DNA of 51,005 bases, taken from assembly GCA_030532245.1 (NCBI GenBank), contig JAUNLN010000006.1, positions 33,598 to 84,602 on the forward strand, read 5' to 3'. The notes beneath the pieces were generated by a model. It was not told the origin of the DNA. It was given only the letters and a program-made list of their open reading frames with translations, and searched no databases. This stretch comes from Actinomycetaceae bacterium. GTDB lineage: Bacteria > Actinomycetota > Actinomycetes > Actinomycetales > Actinomycetaceae. Shown here one piece after another: positions 35,086 to 44,220 of this stretch; position 1 is the first letter of the stretch, and the number at the start of each line of letters is the position of its first letter. The position numbers and the translations under genes were made by a program.

Positions 35086-36269
35086 TGGGTCACCAGCTTT
35101 TCCATAGCTCCGCCCGATTCCAGCTCTGCTTCAACAAGCTGGAGGAGGTGCTCCTCAACCGCCGGAATGCCGATCTGGTTGATGAGTTCTCCAAAGAAGC
35201 CGAGAACTACGAGGCGGCGTGCGTCGCGTTCGGAAATGCCGCGTGCCATCAGGTAGAACAGCTGCTCGTCGTCGAAACGACCGGTTGCGGAAGCGTGGCC
35301 GGCTCCCTCAATCTCACCGTTCTCGATCTCGAGGTTCGGCACGGAGTCTGCACGCGCACCGTCGGTTAGCACGAGGTTGCGGTTCAGCTCGTACGTGTCG
35401 GTGCCGTCCGCGTTTGCGCCGATGAGGCAGTCGCCAACCCACACGGCGTGCGCGTCCTTGCCCTGTAGCGCGCCCTTGTACGTGACGCGGGAGTAGCAGT
35501 TCGGCTGCGTGTGAGCGATGAACGGGCGGTGTTCGAAGTGCTGGCCGGCGTCCACGAAGTAGAGGCCGAGCATTTCGATGTTGCCGCGCGGCGAGGCGAA
35601 CTCGGTGTCTGCGCTGATGCGCACGAGGTCGCCGCCTAGGGTTACCACGATGTGGCGCAGCTGCGTGTCGCGGCCTGCGCGCAGGCGGTGGTTCGACGCG
35701 TGCGTTGCAGTGTCTTCCCATTCCTGGAGGGAGACGACGGTGAGCTTCGCCGAATCCTGGGCGTCGATCTCGATCGTCTGGTTGAGCTTGCCTGCGCCCT
35801 TGTGGCTGATAACCACAACGGCTTCGGAGGCAACGCCCGCACGAACGTAAATGCGCTGTACCTGCGGGGTTTCGCTCGCACCTTCAACGGTTACGTAGAC
35901 GGGCTCCTCCAGCGCCTTGCCAGCTGGAATGTCGATCAGGTTGACCACGTCCGAGTTCACCCAGGAGACAACCGCGGTGCGGTCGCCGGGGGCAAGAATC
36001 GGATCTAGGCCGGCTTCCTTAGCGTCGAGCGTCTCGAAGGTGACCTCCTTTGGAGCGGTCACGCTCACGCCTAGGTTCTCCTGCTCGTACGCGCTCTCGT
36101 CGAAGAGGAACTTGATGCGGTTCATCGGGGTGAAACGCCAGTCTTCCTCACGACCCATCGGGGCCGGAATGTCGGCAAGATCGAAAGAGCTAGGCCTGTC
36201 TGCCCTTGATGAATACGTAGCTTGCGTTCCCGCACCGTGCGAGTGCGGGCGAGCCATTGCGTTCGACAA
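35082..36269 (-). CDS. sufD: Fe-S assembly scaffold SufD
   Basis: Forms the SufBC2D scaffold and helps iron acquisition. It has 395 residues, with the beta-helical SufB/SufD core (near 140-370; landmarks VVISHKGAGKLNQ and HASATGRFDDEQLFYLMARGIS). The N-terminal region has EEDWRFTPMNRI, found in many SufD. The TTG start directly follows the sufB TAA with GGTGG about five bases away; an ATG four codons later (36257) is an alternative. Confidence 0.94.
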   Translation of the reverse strand: MSNAMARPHSHGAGTQATYSSRADRPSSFDLADIPAPMGREEDWRFTPMNRIKFLFDESAYEQENLGVSVTAPKEVTFETLDAKEAGLDPILAPGDRTAVVSWVNSDVVNLIDIPAGKALEEPVYVTVEGASETPQVQRIYVRAGVASEAVVVISHKGAGKLNQTIEIDAQDSAKLTVVSLQEWEDTATHASNHRLRAGRDTQLRHIVVTLGGDLVRISADTEFASPRGNIEMLGLYFVDAGQHFEHRPFIAHTQPNCYSRVTYKGALQGKDAHAVWVGDCLIGANADGTDTYELNRNLVLTDGARADSVPNLEIENGEIEGAGHASATGRFDDEQLFYLMARGISERDARRLVVLGFFGELINQIGIPAVEEHLLQLVEAELESGGAMEKLVTQ

Positions 36270-37718
36270 TTAGCCCACCGATCCTTCCATCTGTAGTTCA
36301 ATGAGGCGGTTCAACTCGAGTGCGTACTCCATCGGTAGCTCGCGAGCAATAGGCTCGACGAAGCCGCGGACGATCATCGCCATCGCCTCGTTTTCCTCAA
36401 GGCCGCGAGACATCAAGTAGAACAGCTGATCCTCGGAAACCTTCGTAACCGTAGCCTCGTGGCCCATCTCAACGTCGTCGTTACGAACATCCACGTACGG
36501 GTACGTGTCGGTGCGCGACTCCTTGTCGACAAGGAGGGCGTCACAAAGAACGTTCGACTTTGAGTGGTGTGCCTTCTCATCGATCTCAACGAGACCGCGG
36601 TAGGAGGCGCGGCCACCGTTCCTAGCGACCGACTTGGCAACCACCGTGGAGGAGGTGTACGGAGCCATGTGATGCATCTTGGCGCCCGTCTCCTGGTGCT
36701 GGCCGGCACCCGCGAAACCAATGGAGAGGGTTTCACCGCGAGCGTGCTCACCCATGAGGTAGCAGGCCGGGTACTTCATCGTGACGGCAGAACCAATGTT
36801 GCCGTCGATCCACTCCATCGTGCCGCCCTCTTCAACGACAGCGCGCTGGGTGACGAGGTTCAGCACGTTGTTCGACCAGTTCTGAATGGTCGTGTAGCGA
36901 ACGCGTGCATCCTTCAGTACGAAGATCTCAACGATTGCGGCGTGCAGCGAGTTCGTGTCGTAGATCGGGGCGGTACAGCCCTCGACGTAGTGCACGTAGG
37001 AGCCCTCGTCCGCAATGATTAGCGTGCGTTCGAACTGGCCCATGGCCTCCGTGTTAATACGGAAGTAGGCCTGGAGGGGGATTTCTACGTGTACGCCCGG
37101 CGGCACGTAAATGAAGGAGCCACCCGACCATGCGGCCGTGTTCAGTGCGGCGAACTTGTTGTCGCCGGCAGGAACGGCCTTGCCGAAGAAGCGCTCAAAT
37201 AGCTCCGGGTATTCCTTGAGGCCCGTGTCGGTGTCGAGGAAGACGACGCCCTGCTTCTCCAGGTCTTCCTGGATCTGCTGGTAGACGACTTCGGACTCGT
37301 ACTGGGCGGCAACACCTGCGATTAGGCGCTTGCGCTCAGCTTCTGGAATGCCGAGACGTTCGTACGTTTCCTTGATTTCCGTGGGGAGATCATCCCAAGA
37401 CTTCACGGGGCGATCAGAGGGGCGGACATAGTACTTGAACGAATCGAAGTCGATGTCGTCGAGGTTCGGGCCCCACTTGGGCACGGGTTTGCGTTCCCAA
37501 GCCTTGAAACCCTTGAGCCTGCGTTCAAGCATCCACTCGGGTTCACCCTTGATACTTGAAATGTGCCTAACTAGCGATTCTGTAAGACCGCGCTCAACAT
37601 CGGCGCCGTAAACGTCGGTGTCGCGCCAACCGTACTGGTATGCGCCAATCGACTCGATGATTTCATCATCGGTACGAGGTCCTTCGTCACCTCGATCAAC
37701 TTGCGTTGCAGTGGTCAT
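36270..37718 (-). CDS. sufB: Fe-S assembly scaffold SufB
   Basis: Main scaffold on which the Fe-S cluster is built. It has 482 residues and no intein, unlike some mycobacterial Suf[19 protein letters not shown] and [18 protein letters not shown] lead into the beta-helix, which includes [15 protein letters not shown] [12 protein letters not shown] with a conserved Cys, and [23 protein letters not shown] near the C terminus. The ATG has AAGGAA upstream and lies 10 bp after sufR. Confidence 0.97.
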   Translation of the reverse strand: MTTATQVDRGDEGPRTDDEIIESIGAYQYGWRDTDVYGADVERGLTESLVRHISSIKGEPEWMLERRLKGFKAWERKPVPKWGPNLDDIDFDSFKYYVRPSDRPVKSWDDLPTEIKETYERLGIPEAERKRLIAGVAAQYESEVVYQQIQEDLEKQGVVFLDTDTGLKEYPELFERFFGKAVPAGDNKFAALNTAAWSGGSFIYVPPGVHVEIPLQAYFRINTEAMGQFERTLIIADEGSYVHYVEGCTAPIYDTNSLHAAIVEIFVLKDARVRYTTIQNWSNNVLNLVTQRAVVEEGGTMEWIDGNIGSAVTMKYPACYLMGEHARGETLSIGFAGAGQHQETGAKMHHMAPYTSSTVVAKSVARNGGRASYRGLVEIDEKAHHSKSNVLCDALLVDKESRTDTYPYVDVRNDDVEMGHEATVTKVSEDQLFYLMSRGLEENEAMAMIVRGFVEPIARELPMEYALELNRLIELQMEGSVG

Positions 37719-37728
37719 TGGTTCCTTC

Positions 37729-38442
37729 CTAATTCAGACGCTCATGCGCCCGATCCGCACTGTGGCGCCACCCGTTTCGTTTGTGTAGCGCCCCGACCGG
37801 AATGTGCGTGGTGCACACGTGCTCTCCCCCGGCCAATGTGGCAAGTCGCTGCACGTGCACGTCGAGCAGTCGACCGATCGCCTGTGTTTCCGCCTCACAA
37901 AGCTGCGGAAACTCCTGTGCAACATCCAGAATCGGGCAGTGGCCCTGACATAGCTGGATTGCAAAATTTCCTCCACCCACATCGCGCACACTCGCGGCGT
38001 AACCGTCTTGTGTGAGCGCGTCTGCGAGTGCGACCGCGCGTGCGCGCGGGTCTCGTCCGGCGGCGCGAACTACGGGAGCGTACTTTCGTTCAATCTCCCT
38101 AGATCGCACTGCGGCGAAGTTGTCGATAGCTTCAAGCCCCGCGGTTTGAGCGAGGTACGACATTGCGCGAGTCGCAATCTCGGAGTAGCTATCTTGAAGT
38201 CTCTCGTGGGCTATATCGGTGGCAACGTAGTGTCTTGCAGGACGTCCGCGAGATCGTTGTCCCGATGTCGGTTGATGATGCTCAGCGATCTCACCAAGCT
38301 GCTCGAGTGACGTGATGTGACGTCGCACGGCCGCTGTGGTTAGATTCAAGATCTTCGCAATAACCGACGCGGTTACCGGCCCTTTTTCAACAATGAGGTC
38401 GAGGACGAGTTCGCGAGTTCCCTGTTCTCCTGGTTCTGCCAC
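37729..38442 (-). CDS. sufR: SufR-type Fe-S-sensing transcriptional regulator
   Basis: Represses suf genes when its own cluster is present, judging by characterised relatives. It has 237 residues. A winged helix-turn-helix covers about 10-75, and a C-terminal half carries C165, C169, C182 and C210 in the family pattern ([10 protein letters not shown], then LCEAE, then HVC), the likely cluster ligands. The frame extends to a TTG at 38469, but GGGAGG lies five bases before the GTG at 38440-38442, so that start was chosen. It is the first gene of the suf operon, 10 bp before sufB. Confidence 0.93.
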   Translation of the reverse strand: MAEPGEQGTRELVLDLIVEKGPVTASVIAKILNLTTAAVRRHITSLEQLGEIAEHHQPTSGQRSRGRPARHYVATDIAHERLQDSYSEIATRAMSYLAQTAGLEAIDNFAAVRSREIERKYAPVVRAAGRDPRARAVALADALTQDGYAASVRDVGGGNFAIQLCQGHCPILDVAQEFPQLCEAETQAIGRLLDVHVQRLATLAGGEHVCTTHIPVGALHKRNGWRHSADRAHERLN

Positions 38443-38487
38443 AGCCCCCTCCCTTCTGCATAAAATCAAGGTCGAATTTTTAGGTGT

Positions 38488-38507
38488 TAGGTCTCTAGAC
38501 CGACCTA
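38488..38507 (-). promoter_or_regulatory. Inverted repeat in the suf leader, candidate SufR operator
   Basis: Arms TAGGTC (38488-38493) and GACCTA (38502-38507) are separated by 8 bases, 46-65 bases upstream of the sufR GTG. A second palindrome, ATTACGTAAT, is at 38539-38548. Either could be the SufR site; neither matches a consensus well enough to decide. Confidence 0.4.
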
Positions 38508-38554
38508 CGTCAGTCTACTATCTTTAAGCAACATCTTCATTACGTAATAGTTGA

Positions 38555-38584
38555 ATATTATCTTAATCCCGAGACAAAGGGCAA
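38555..38584 (-). promoter_or_regulatory. Candidate promoter of the suf operon
   Basis: On the minus strand, TTGCCC (38579-38584) and TAATAT (38555-38560) are 18 bases apart. Transcription would begin near 38548, within or beside the ATTACGTAAT palindrome, leaving a leader of about 105 bases that contains the TAGGTC inverted repeat. Confidence 0.45.
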
Positions 38585-38721
38585 AGTTAGAAGAGAGTTA
38601 GATCACTCAATTTTTCGGGCAATTAGGACTAATGTCCGATCTGACGTACCGTTTGAGGAGCATTTCGTCTAGGCTGAAAAAATAAGCACACAACATCCCG
38701 ACGCTCTAAGGAGTTTTCACT

Positions 38722-38853
38722 ATGTGTAGCCCCGTTCCATGCGCAAAGTGCGGCAAGATCACTTGGGCCGGTTGCGGCCAGCACGTTGACGACGTGAAGG
38801 CCATGGTGCCCGCCGACAGGTGGTGCACTTGCCGCGAGACTCCCGCCAAGTAG
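38722..38853 (+). CDS. Small Cys-rich protein of 43 residues
   Basis: A short gene with AAGGAG eight bases before the ATG. The protein has six Cys: C2, C7-x2-C10, C18, C35-x-C37, with GKITWAGCGQHVDDV in the middle. Very similar small proteins with CxxCGKxTWAGCGxH are found widely in bacteria without a known function; a zinc or Fe-S site is likely but not shown. It is divergent from sufR, across a 279-bp gap, and followed by a strong terminator, so it is a stand-alone transcript. Confidence 0.85.
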   Translation: MCSPVPCAKCGKITWAGCGQHVDDVKAMVPADRWCTCRETPAK

Positions 38854-38884
38854 GTGGCAAAGAGTCGGCATTTTAGACTTTAAG

Positions 38885-38920
38885 AGTTTGAGGAGGTACC
38901 CGCGGGTGCCTCCTCAAACT
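38885..38920. terminator. Strong bidirectional terminator
   Basis: Eighteen-base arms (38885-38902 and 38903-38920), nearly perfect with one G-T position, are followed by TTTTAG on the plus strand, and on the minus strand by a CTTAAAG stretch. It ends the small Cys-rich gene and, on the other strand, the long operon finishing with the NUDIX gene, whose stop is at 38923-38925. Confidence 0.88.
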
Positions 38921-38922
38921 TT

Positions 38923-39564
38923 TTAGCGCAGGGTGCGGTTGAAGGGCGAGCGCATCCAGGGAGCGTTCGCGTCGCGCAGCGGCTCCCAGTTTTGGCGGCG
39001 CGCCGAATCCGCGGCGAGGATACCGACCACTGCCGAGGGGTTGTGTAGCCTCCCCGCGTGAATCGCCTCAACTGCCTGCGAGAGCGGCACCCAGCGCAGG
39101 GTCATTGCCGCCTCCTCGTCGTCACGCTCATAACGCTGTTCGGCCGGCACCTCACGAATGTCGCGGGCGAGGAAAATCCGCAGGCCCTCCGTGGTGCCGC
39201 CCGGGGAGGTGAAGTAATCGACGAGCACGTCCCACCGATCGGCCTGCAGGTCTGCTTCCTCCCACAGTTCGCGTTTTGCCGCCTCGAGCGGCGATTCGCC
39301 CTCCACGTCGAGTAGGCCGGCCGGAATCTCCCACAGGACCGCCTGCACGGGGTGCCTGTACTGGTCGACGAGTGCGACCTCCGGCCCCTGGTCCCCCTCT
39401 CGCATCGCGACGATTGCGACGGCGCCCGTGTGGGCAACGTAGTGGCGAATCACGAGATTTCCTGGAGTTACCTCGACGGTGTCTTGATCCATGTCGAACA
39501 CCGCGCCGTTCCACACGCGCTCGTGCAGGTGCACTGGTTTGGATTCGGGGCGATCAGAGATCAT
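38923..39564 (-). CDS. NUDIX hydrolase, ADP-ribose pyrophosphatase-like
   Basis: A 213-residue NUDIX protein. The box covers about 83-105 (GLLDVEGESPLEAAKRELWEEADL), with the catalytic REL-EE residues intact and Asp in place of the last Gly. ALVDQYRHPVQAVLWEIPAG upstream and YFTSPGGTTEGLRIFLA downstream are typical of the ADP-ribose pyrophosphatase branch, which splits ADP-ribose to AMP and ribose-5-phosphate. M. tuberculosis has a comparable gene (Rv1700) in the same region. It overlaps the murJ stop by 11 bp and has AAGGAG upstream. Confidence 0.93.
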   Translation of the reverse strand: MISDRPESKPVHLHERVWNGAVFDMDQDTVEVTPGNLVIRHYVAHTGAVAIVAMREGDQGPEVALVDQYRHPVQAVLWEIPAGLLDVEGESPLEAAKRELWEEADLQADRWDVLVDYFTSPGGTTEGLRIFLARDIREVPAEQRYERDDEEAAMTLRWVPLSQAVEAIHAGRLHNPSAVVGILAADSARRQNWEPLRDANAPWMRSPFNRTLR

Positions 39565-41197
39565 TTTTCTCTCCTTGATGGTTGTTCGACACTAGCGATG
39601 TGGTTAGCGCTTTTACCACGGAATCTTTGCCAAGTAGCGCGATACTTGCTGCGAGAATCAAGACTCCCGCGATTCCGGCGCCGATGATGGCGAGGAGGCG
39701 CCAGCCGCCCGTACCGAGCGTGGTGAGGTACATGGTGGCGCTACCTCCGAGGATCGTGGCGACGATGAGGGGGCGTAGCGAGCGGAATGTGAGCGCCCGC
39801 AGTTCGTTCATTTCGAAGCCGTCGGTGATGCGTGCGATAACGACGATGACGGCGACCGCGGAGACTGTCATGCCAACCGTGTGGCCTGCCGCGATGGCGC
39901 GGAGTGTGCCCGGGCCGTCGCCTCCCGAATCGACAAATAGGCGCACGAATACGATTTGGGATAGGGCTACGCTCACCCAGCCAAGGGCCGCGACTTGCCA
40001 CGCGCTTCGCGACTCTGAGAGGGCGTAGAGCACGCGCTGCCCGTAGAACAGCACCGAGTAGCCGATGAGGGCGGGGGCAATGACTATGAGGGCGCTCGCC
40101 ATGCCTGGCACGGGCGTGAGGAGGTTGAAGAACGCTTGCGCGACCGGCGCCATGATGACGAGGAGGGAGGTGCCGAGCAGGCCGGCGACCACGACCTTGC
40201 GCATCGCGTGGGAGCAGGTGATTTTGAACCGCGGGCTGCAGCCGCCCTGCCCGTGTTCGGACAGGAGGGGGAAGGCCGCGGTTGCGACGGGGTACACGGC
40301 GACGGCGTAGGGAAGCCAGTAGACGGCCTGCACGTATTGGAAGACCGCGACGGTTCCGGAGGCGCCGTGCGAGCGCATGAGCCAAAGGGAAACGACGACT
40401 GAGAACTGTTGGGCTATTAGCGCGCCGAGCCCGGAGGCGCCGAGGGCAACGGCTCGTCTGCGCTCGTCTGCTTGAAGTTTCAGGGTGGGCCGGTACTTGA
40501 AGCCGACCCGATAAGCGGGGATGAAGAGGGGCAGTGCGAGCACCGCGACTCCGGCGGTAGTCCCCCACCCAAGGGCGTCCACGGCCGCTGTTGGGGGCGT
40601 GCCGTCGCGGTTCGGGTTGAGCCACGCGTATCCGGCGAAAGTCGCGATCACGACTATCGAAGACATGGCCGGCGCGATCGCCGCCCAGAAGAACTTCTTG
40701 TGTGCCTGCAGGACGCCCGTGAGCACAATCGAGACGCCGTAGAGCGGGATTTGCCAAGCAAAAATGCGCAGGAACCTCGTTATGAGGGCTCTTTGAGCCT
40801 CCACGTCGGCGTCTGCGGGTACGGGTAGCGTGCCCGCGATGAACGGCGCGAGAGCGAACACGAAGACGGCGACCGCGAGCAGGATTAGCGTCACCCAGGT
40901 TAGAAGCGCGGAGGCGACCTTGTGGGCGTGTTCGCCCCTACCTTTGGCGAGGGAGGCGGACAGTAACGGCACCGTGATGCCGGCGAGCGCGCCTCCGACG
41001 ACGATCTCGAAGATGATGTTCGGGATTTGGTTCGCGGAGGCGTAGGCACCCGCAGTGCTGCCAGAGCCTACGAGTGCGGACTGGGCGAGCCAGCGCAGGA
41101 AGCCGACCGCGCGCGACGTGAGGGTTGCGATGGCGATGACGCCGACCGCACCCGTCGCGGCGCTATAGAGCCTCCCGCGCTTGCCTGAGCCACCCAT
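39554..41197 (-). CDS. murJ: Lipid II flippase MurJ (MviN family)
   Basis: Moves lipid II across the cytoplasmic membrane. It has 547 residues with about fourteen hydrophobic segments of the MOP superfamily. Family landmarks are the N-terminal TSRAVGFLRWLAQSALVGSGS, ANQIPNIIFEIVVGGALAGITVPLL and the basic loop FKITCSHAMRKV. Unlike mycobacterial MurJ, it has no C-terminal pseudokinase and extracellular domain. It lies 2 bp after the MraY-like gene, in an envelope operon. Confidence 0.95.
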   Translation of the reverse strand: MGGSGKRGRLYSAATGAVGVIAIATLTSRAVGFLRWLAQSALVGSGSTAGAYASANQIPNIIFEIVVGGALAGITVPLLSASLAKGRGEHAHKVASALLTWVTLILLAVAVFVFALAPFIAGTLPVPADADVEAQRALITRFLRIFAWQIPLYGVSIVLTGVLQAHKKFFWAAIAPAMSSIVVIATFAGYAWLNPNRDGTPPTAAVDALGWGTTAGVAVLALPLFIPAYRVGFKYRPTLKLQADERRRAVALGASGLGALIAQQFSVVVSLWLMRSHGASGTVAVFQYVQAVYWLPYAVAVYPVATAAFPLLSEHGQGGCSPRFKITCSHAMRKVVVAGLLGTSLLVIMAPVAQAFFNLLTPVPGMASALIVIAPALIGYSVLFYGQRVLYALSESRSAWQVAALGWVSVALSQIVFVRLFVDSGGDGPGTLRAIAAGHTVGMTVSAVAVIVVIARITDGFEMNELRALTFRSLRPLIVATILGGSATMYLTTLGTGGWRLLAIIGAGIAGVLILAASIALLGKDSVVKALTTSLVSNNHQGEKNDL

Positions 41198-41199
41198 TT

Positions 41200-42018
41200 C
41201 TAGCGGGTTTTCACACCCAGCTGGTCAAGCTTGGAAAGGAGTTCGGATTCGTCGATTACCTTGGAAAAAGACGTCACTTCGCCGGCGGCGATAACGCTTA
41301 GGGTTGCGAGTGCCATCGCGGTTCGGAACAGTTTCGACGTGGGTGTTGCGGCGAGCATGCCTACCTGCATGCCAAGAGTATTTGCACCGACGTCGCCGAG
41401 CATGGTCTTGCCGGCAAAGTCGGTGGGCGCTGCACCCACGATCGTGCCGACCGTCGCGCCGAGCGAGCGCGGGCTGACGCGCCCTGCCGAGGCGAGCATG
41501 GAGCATGCCGCGGCGACTTTCAGTGCGCGTCCGGGGCGCAGGTCGAACAGGTTGATGACGTTTGCGGAGCCGGCGATGATGATCGAGTCGATCACCCAGT
41601 CGTACATGCCTCGATCGTATTTTTTGCCGTGAATGAGGGCGTAGCCGGCGGCCGCGCTTCCGATCGAAACCATCTTCACGGTGCCGGTTGTGACGTTTCC
41701 GCTCCGTAGTGCCTCGAAGTGGCCGCGCAGGCCCTTTGCCTCAATGTGGTCGTCGCGAACGTCGTCGAGGTCGTCTGCAAGGCCCGCGTTGCCGGTTGCC
41801 GCGATGGCCGCGGCGGCAGCGAAGTCTTGGCGTGCAACCGCTGATCCGATGAGGGAGGTTGCGACTCCCACGCCTTCGGAGAGGCTAACGGTTTCGCCGC
41901 GGTGGTTTTCGCGCACGAGTGAGGGTGCGCTCTTCACCACGCGGGTGATGATGTGGGTTAGTGCCGCGGCTCCAACTCCACCTGCTACTGCAATCGCGAA
42001 ATGGTTATTCACCTTCAT
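41200..42018 (-). CDS. Reduced MraY/WecA-like membrane protein of unknown function
   Basis: A 272-residue protein with about seven weak hydrophobic segments. Three stretches line up with the polyprenyl-phosphate glycosyl-1-phosphate transferase family: LADDLDDVRDD (80-90) with the Asp pair, NVINLFDLRPGRALK (153-167) at the NLTDGLDG position, and MLGDVGANTLG (206-216) at the GDTGS position. The usual MraY HHH motif is missing and the protein is about 90 residues shorter. It sits between steB (14-bp overlap) and murJ. It may transfer an unknown sugar phosphate or may be a non-catalytic relative. Confidence 0.8.
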   Translation of the reverse strand: MKVNNHFAIAVAGGVGAAALTHIITRVVKSAPSLVRENHRGETVSLSEGVGVATSLIGSAVARQDFAAAAAIAATGNAGLADDLDDVRDDHIEAKGLRGHFEALRSGNVTTGTVKMVSIGSAAAGYALIHGKKYDRGMYDWVIDSIIIAGSANVINLFDLRPGRALKVAAACSMLASAGRVSPRSLGATVGTIVGAAPTDFAGKTMLGDVGANTLGMQVGMLAATPTSKLFRTAMALATLSVIAAGEVTSFSKVIDESELLSKLDQLGVKTR

Positions 42019-43003
42019 TTACCTCCGTAGGAGCCGGGGCGGGAGACGCCTTTGTTGGTAGTGGTGGCACGACGGCCGATGCGCTGGGAGCCGCGCCGAA
42101 TGCTCTTGGCGTTGCGTCCGCGCTTAGCAAGCTAATAACAGTTGAGGCGTGGGCCATCGAGGTGCCAACGGAATCGACCGAGGTGACGCCCACTCCTTCG
42201 GCGCGTACGAGTGCGATGAGGCTGTCTTCGGCCGATGCATCGCCAACTACAACACCGGATGCGGGCGCTTTTGCTACCGCTGCCGCGAGCGAGATGAGCA
42301 TTGCCGGGTCTACTTCGGTGTTCGTCTCTTCGACTGGCTCGGTCGGTTCGGTGGCCGCTGGATCCTCCTCGGCGGCTTCTTCTGCCGGCCTTGGACCGAC
42401 GAATATGATCGCGTCGGAGGTGACCTGGTCGGCCTCCATTGTGAGGAGGGCGTTGTCGGCATCGGTCAGGATTTCTCGAAGGAGTTGCGTGTCGTCAGTG
42501 GTCTTGGTGAGGATTTCAAGAACTGCTTGCGAAAGCACGTCGGAGGCGGGAGCCTCCGCGGGTAGTTCTCCCTCGAGGTGGGTGGCGACGGGGCCGGCGA
42601 GAGAGTTGCGGAACTGGCTCATGGCTTCGGAGGACCATGCGGGGGTCAAAACGACGCGCTGGTTTACCGAGCCGCCGGCGACGGCAACGAGGTTGCCGAC
42701 TGCTTCTAGGTCTTCTGGCTGGGTCTCTTCGGTGGCGATGAGGGCGATTTTCTTGCCGTCGAGCGTACCGGGGAGCACTTGGCCTGTGGTTTCTTCGATC
42801 CACTGATTGCGCTGGGCAACGTCGGTGCGGAGCGCCTCAATTTCGACGCTCGTGCGTGCTTGGGATGCGCGCAACTCGTCGACCTGATTGGTGAGGCCCG
42901 ACGCGATTGGGGCTTGCAGGGGGCCAGCGCCGAGCACGACACCTACTGCGAGCGCCAAAAACACTGAAATCAGTGAAACTAAGTGGTACCTAAAATCAAC
43001 CAA
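42005..43003 (-). CDS. steB: SteB/MctB-family envelope protein
   Basis: A 332-residue protein with one N-terminal membrane helix (MVDFRYHLVSLISVFLALAV), a coiled coil (near 35-65) and an extracytoplasmic domain with a Pro/Thr/Glu linker. The family was named MctB in mycobacteria for a role in copper resistance and SteB in corynebacteria for division. The steA neighbour favours the division role here. The TTG at 43001-43003 has GGAGG four bases upstream and gives the family N terminus; a TTG five codons earlier is possible. The tail is Ala/Pro rich. Confidence 0.88.
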   Translation of the reverse strand: MVDFRYHLVSLISVFLALAVGVVLGAGPLQAPIASGLTNQVDELRASQARTSVEIEALRTDVAQRNQWIEETTGQVLPGTLDGKKIALIATEETQPEDLEAVGNLVAVAGGSVNQRVVLTPAWSSEAMSQFRNSLAGPVATHLEGELPAEAPASDVLSQAVLEILTKTTDDTQLLREILTDADNALLTMEADQVTSDAIIFVGPRPAEEAAEEDPAATEPTEPVEETNTEVDPAMLISLAAAVAKAPASGVVVGDASAEDSLIALVRAEGVGVTSVDSVGTSMAHASTVISLLSADATPRAFGAAPSASAVVPPLPTKASPAPAPTEVNEGE

Positions 43004-43014
43004 TGTTCCTCCAC

Positions 43015-44220
43015 TCAACTAACTGGCGCGCTAGGTGCAAGACCAACCCAGCTACGAATCAAATCAATGAAATCTGTGAAATATACGGCGAGAATCTGTA
43101 AGAACGCATACCCTGCCGGCGTCATTGCGAGTGCGACGAATAGGGCGAGGAGGCCCGCTGCCGAGAGCATGAATAGCTGGAATGAGGAGATGCGCGTGCG
43201 GTAAATGCGCGAAACGCCCTTCGCGTCTACGAGTTTTGGTCCGACGACGAGGCGTGTGAAGAATGTTGAGGCCATGCCTGAGCGGCCTTTGTCGAGGAAT
43301 TCGACGAGCGTGGTGTGTGTGCCGAGTGTGACGATGAGGCTCGCACCTTTCGCGTCTCCAAGGAGCATCGCCGCGTCTTCGGAGGTGCCGGTTGCGGGGA
43401 AAACTACGTGTTCAACTCCGACGCGCTCCACGCGATCTATGCCCGGTGCGCGGCCGTCACGGTAGGCGTGTACGACGATTTCGGCGCCGCACGTGAGCGC
43501 ACGATCCGATACTGAGTCCATGTCGCCGACGATCATGTCGGGTTTGAAGCCGGCCTCCAGGATCGCGTCGGCACCGCCGTCTACGCCGACGAGCACGGGC
43601 CTGTAGTCGCGGATGTAGGCGCGCAGAAGGTTGAGGTCTTCGCGGTAGTGGTATCCGCGGACGACGACGAGCATGTGTCTGCCCGCGAATTTCGTTTTCA
43701 CGTCCGGAATGCCAACGGAGTTTAGGAGAAGGTCGCGTTCGCGCGCCAGGTATTCCATGGTGTTTGCCGCGAATGCTTCGATTTGCGTCGACATTCCGTC
43801 GCGCGCCTCCTGCATGGCAAGCTCGTTCGTTTCTTCCGTTTGGCGCGTGCCCTGGGCGATCAGCTGGTCATCTAGGTAGACGGAGTCGTCTTTGATGGTG
43901 ATGGCCTGGCCTTCGTGCAGGGTCATGATGTCTGGGCCGAGGTCGTCGATGAGGGGGATGCCGGCCTCTAGCAGGATTGACGGCCCGAGGTTTGGGTAGC
44001 GTCCGGTCGTGGATTTCGCGGCGTTCAAAACTGCTGCGGGTTCTTTGGCGACCAGAGATTCTGCTGCCACGCGATCTAGGTCGGCGTGGTCGATGACCGC
44101 GACTTCTCCGGGTTCCAGGCGACGAGCTAGCTTCTTCGTACGCTCGTCAACGCGCACCAGCAGCACCTCGCTTGGCAGGGCTGGCGTCTTTCCTGACTTT
44201 TTGTTGAAGAAACGTTTCAC
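43015..44220 (-). CDS. steA: Cytokinetic ring protein SteA
   Basis: A 401-residue protein with a thiamin pyrophosphokinase-like fold (VGVDGGADAILEAGFKPDMIVGDMDSVSD near 225-260) and one or two C-terminal membrane helices (near 345-385). In corynebacteria SteA recruits SteB to the septum and supports daughter-cell separation. The open frame reaches 44400 inside recN, but the GTG at 44218-44220 overlaps the recN stop by 4 bp (GTGA) and starts the conserved part. It is followed by steB after 11 bp. Confidence 0.9.
   Translation of the reverse strand: MKRFFNKKSGKTPALPSEVLLVRVDERTKKLARRLEPGEVAVIDHADLDRVAAESLVAKEPAAVLNAAKSTTGRYPNLGPSILLEAGIPLIDDLGPDIMTLHEGQAITIKDDSVYLDDQLIAQGTRQTEETNELAMQEARDGMSTQIEAFAANTMEYLARERDLLLNSVGIPDVKTKFAGRHMLVVVRGYHYREDLNLLRAYIRDYRPVLVGVDGGADAILEAGFKPDMIVGDMDSVSDRALTCGAEIVVHAYRDGRAPGIDRVERVGVEHVVFPATGTSEDAAMLLGDAKGASLIVTLGTHTTLVEFLDKGRSGMASTFFTRLVVGPKLVDAKGVSRIYRTRISSFQLFMLSAAGLLALFVALAMTPAGYAFLQILAVYFTDFIDLIRSWVGLAPSAPVS

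Noticed and set aside
39741-40757. 338-codon minus-strand open frame inside murJ
   Set aside because: Different frame of the murJ gene, Arg/Pro/His-rich translation without membrane segments; murJ is clearly the real gene.
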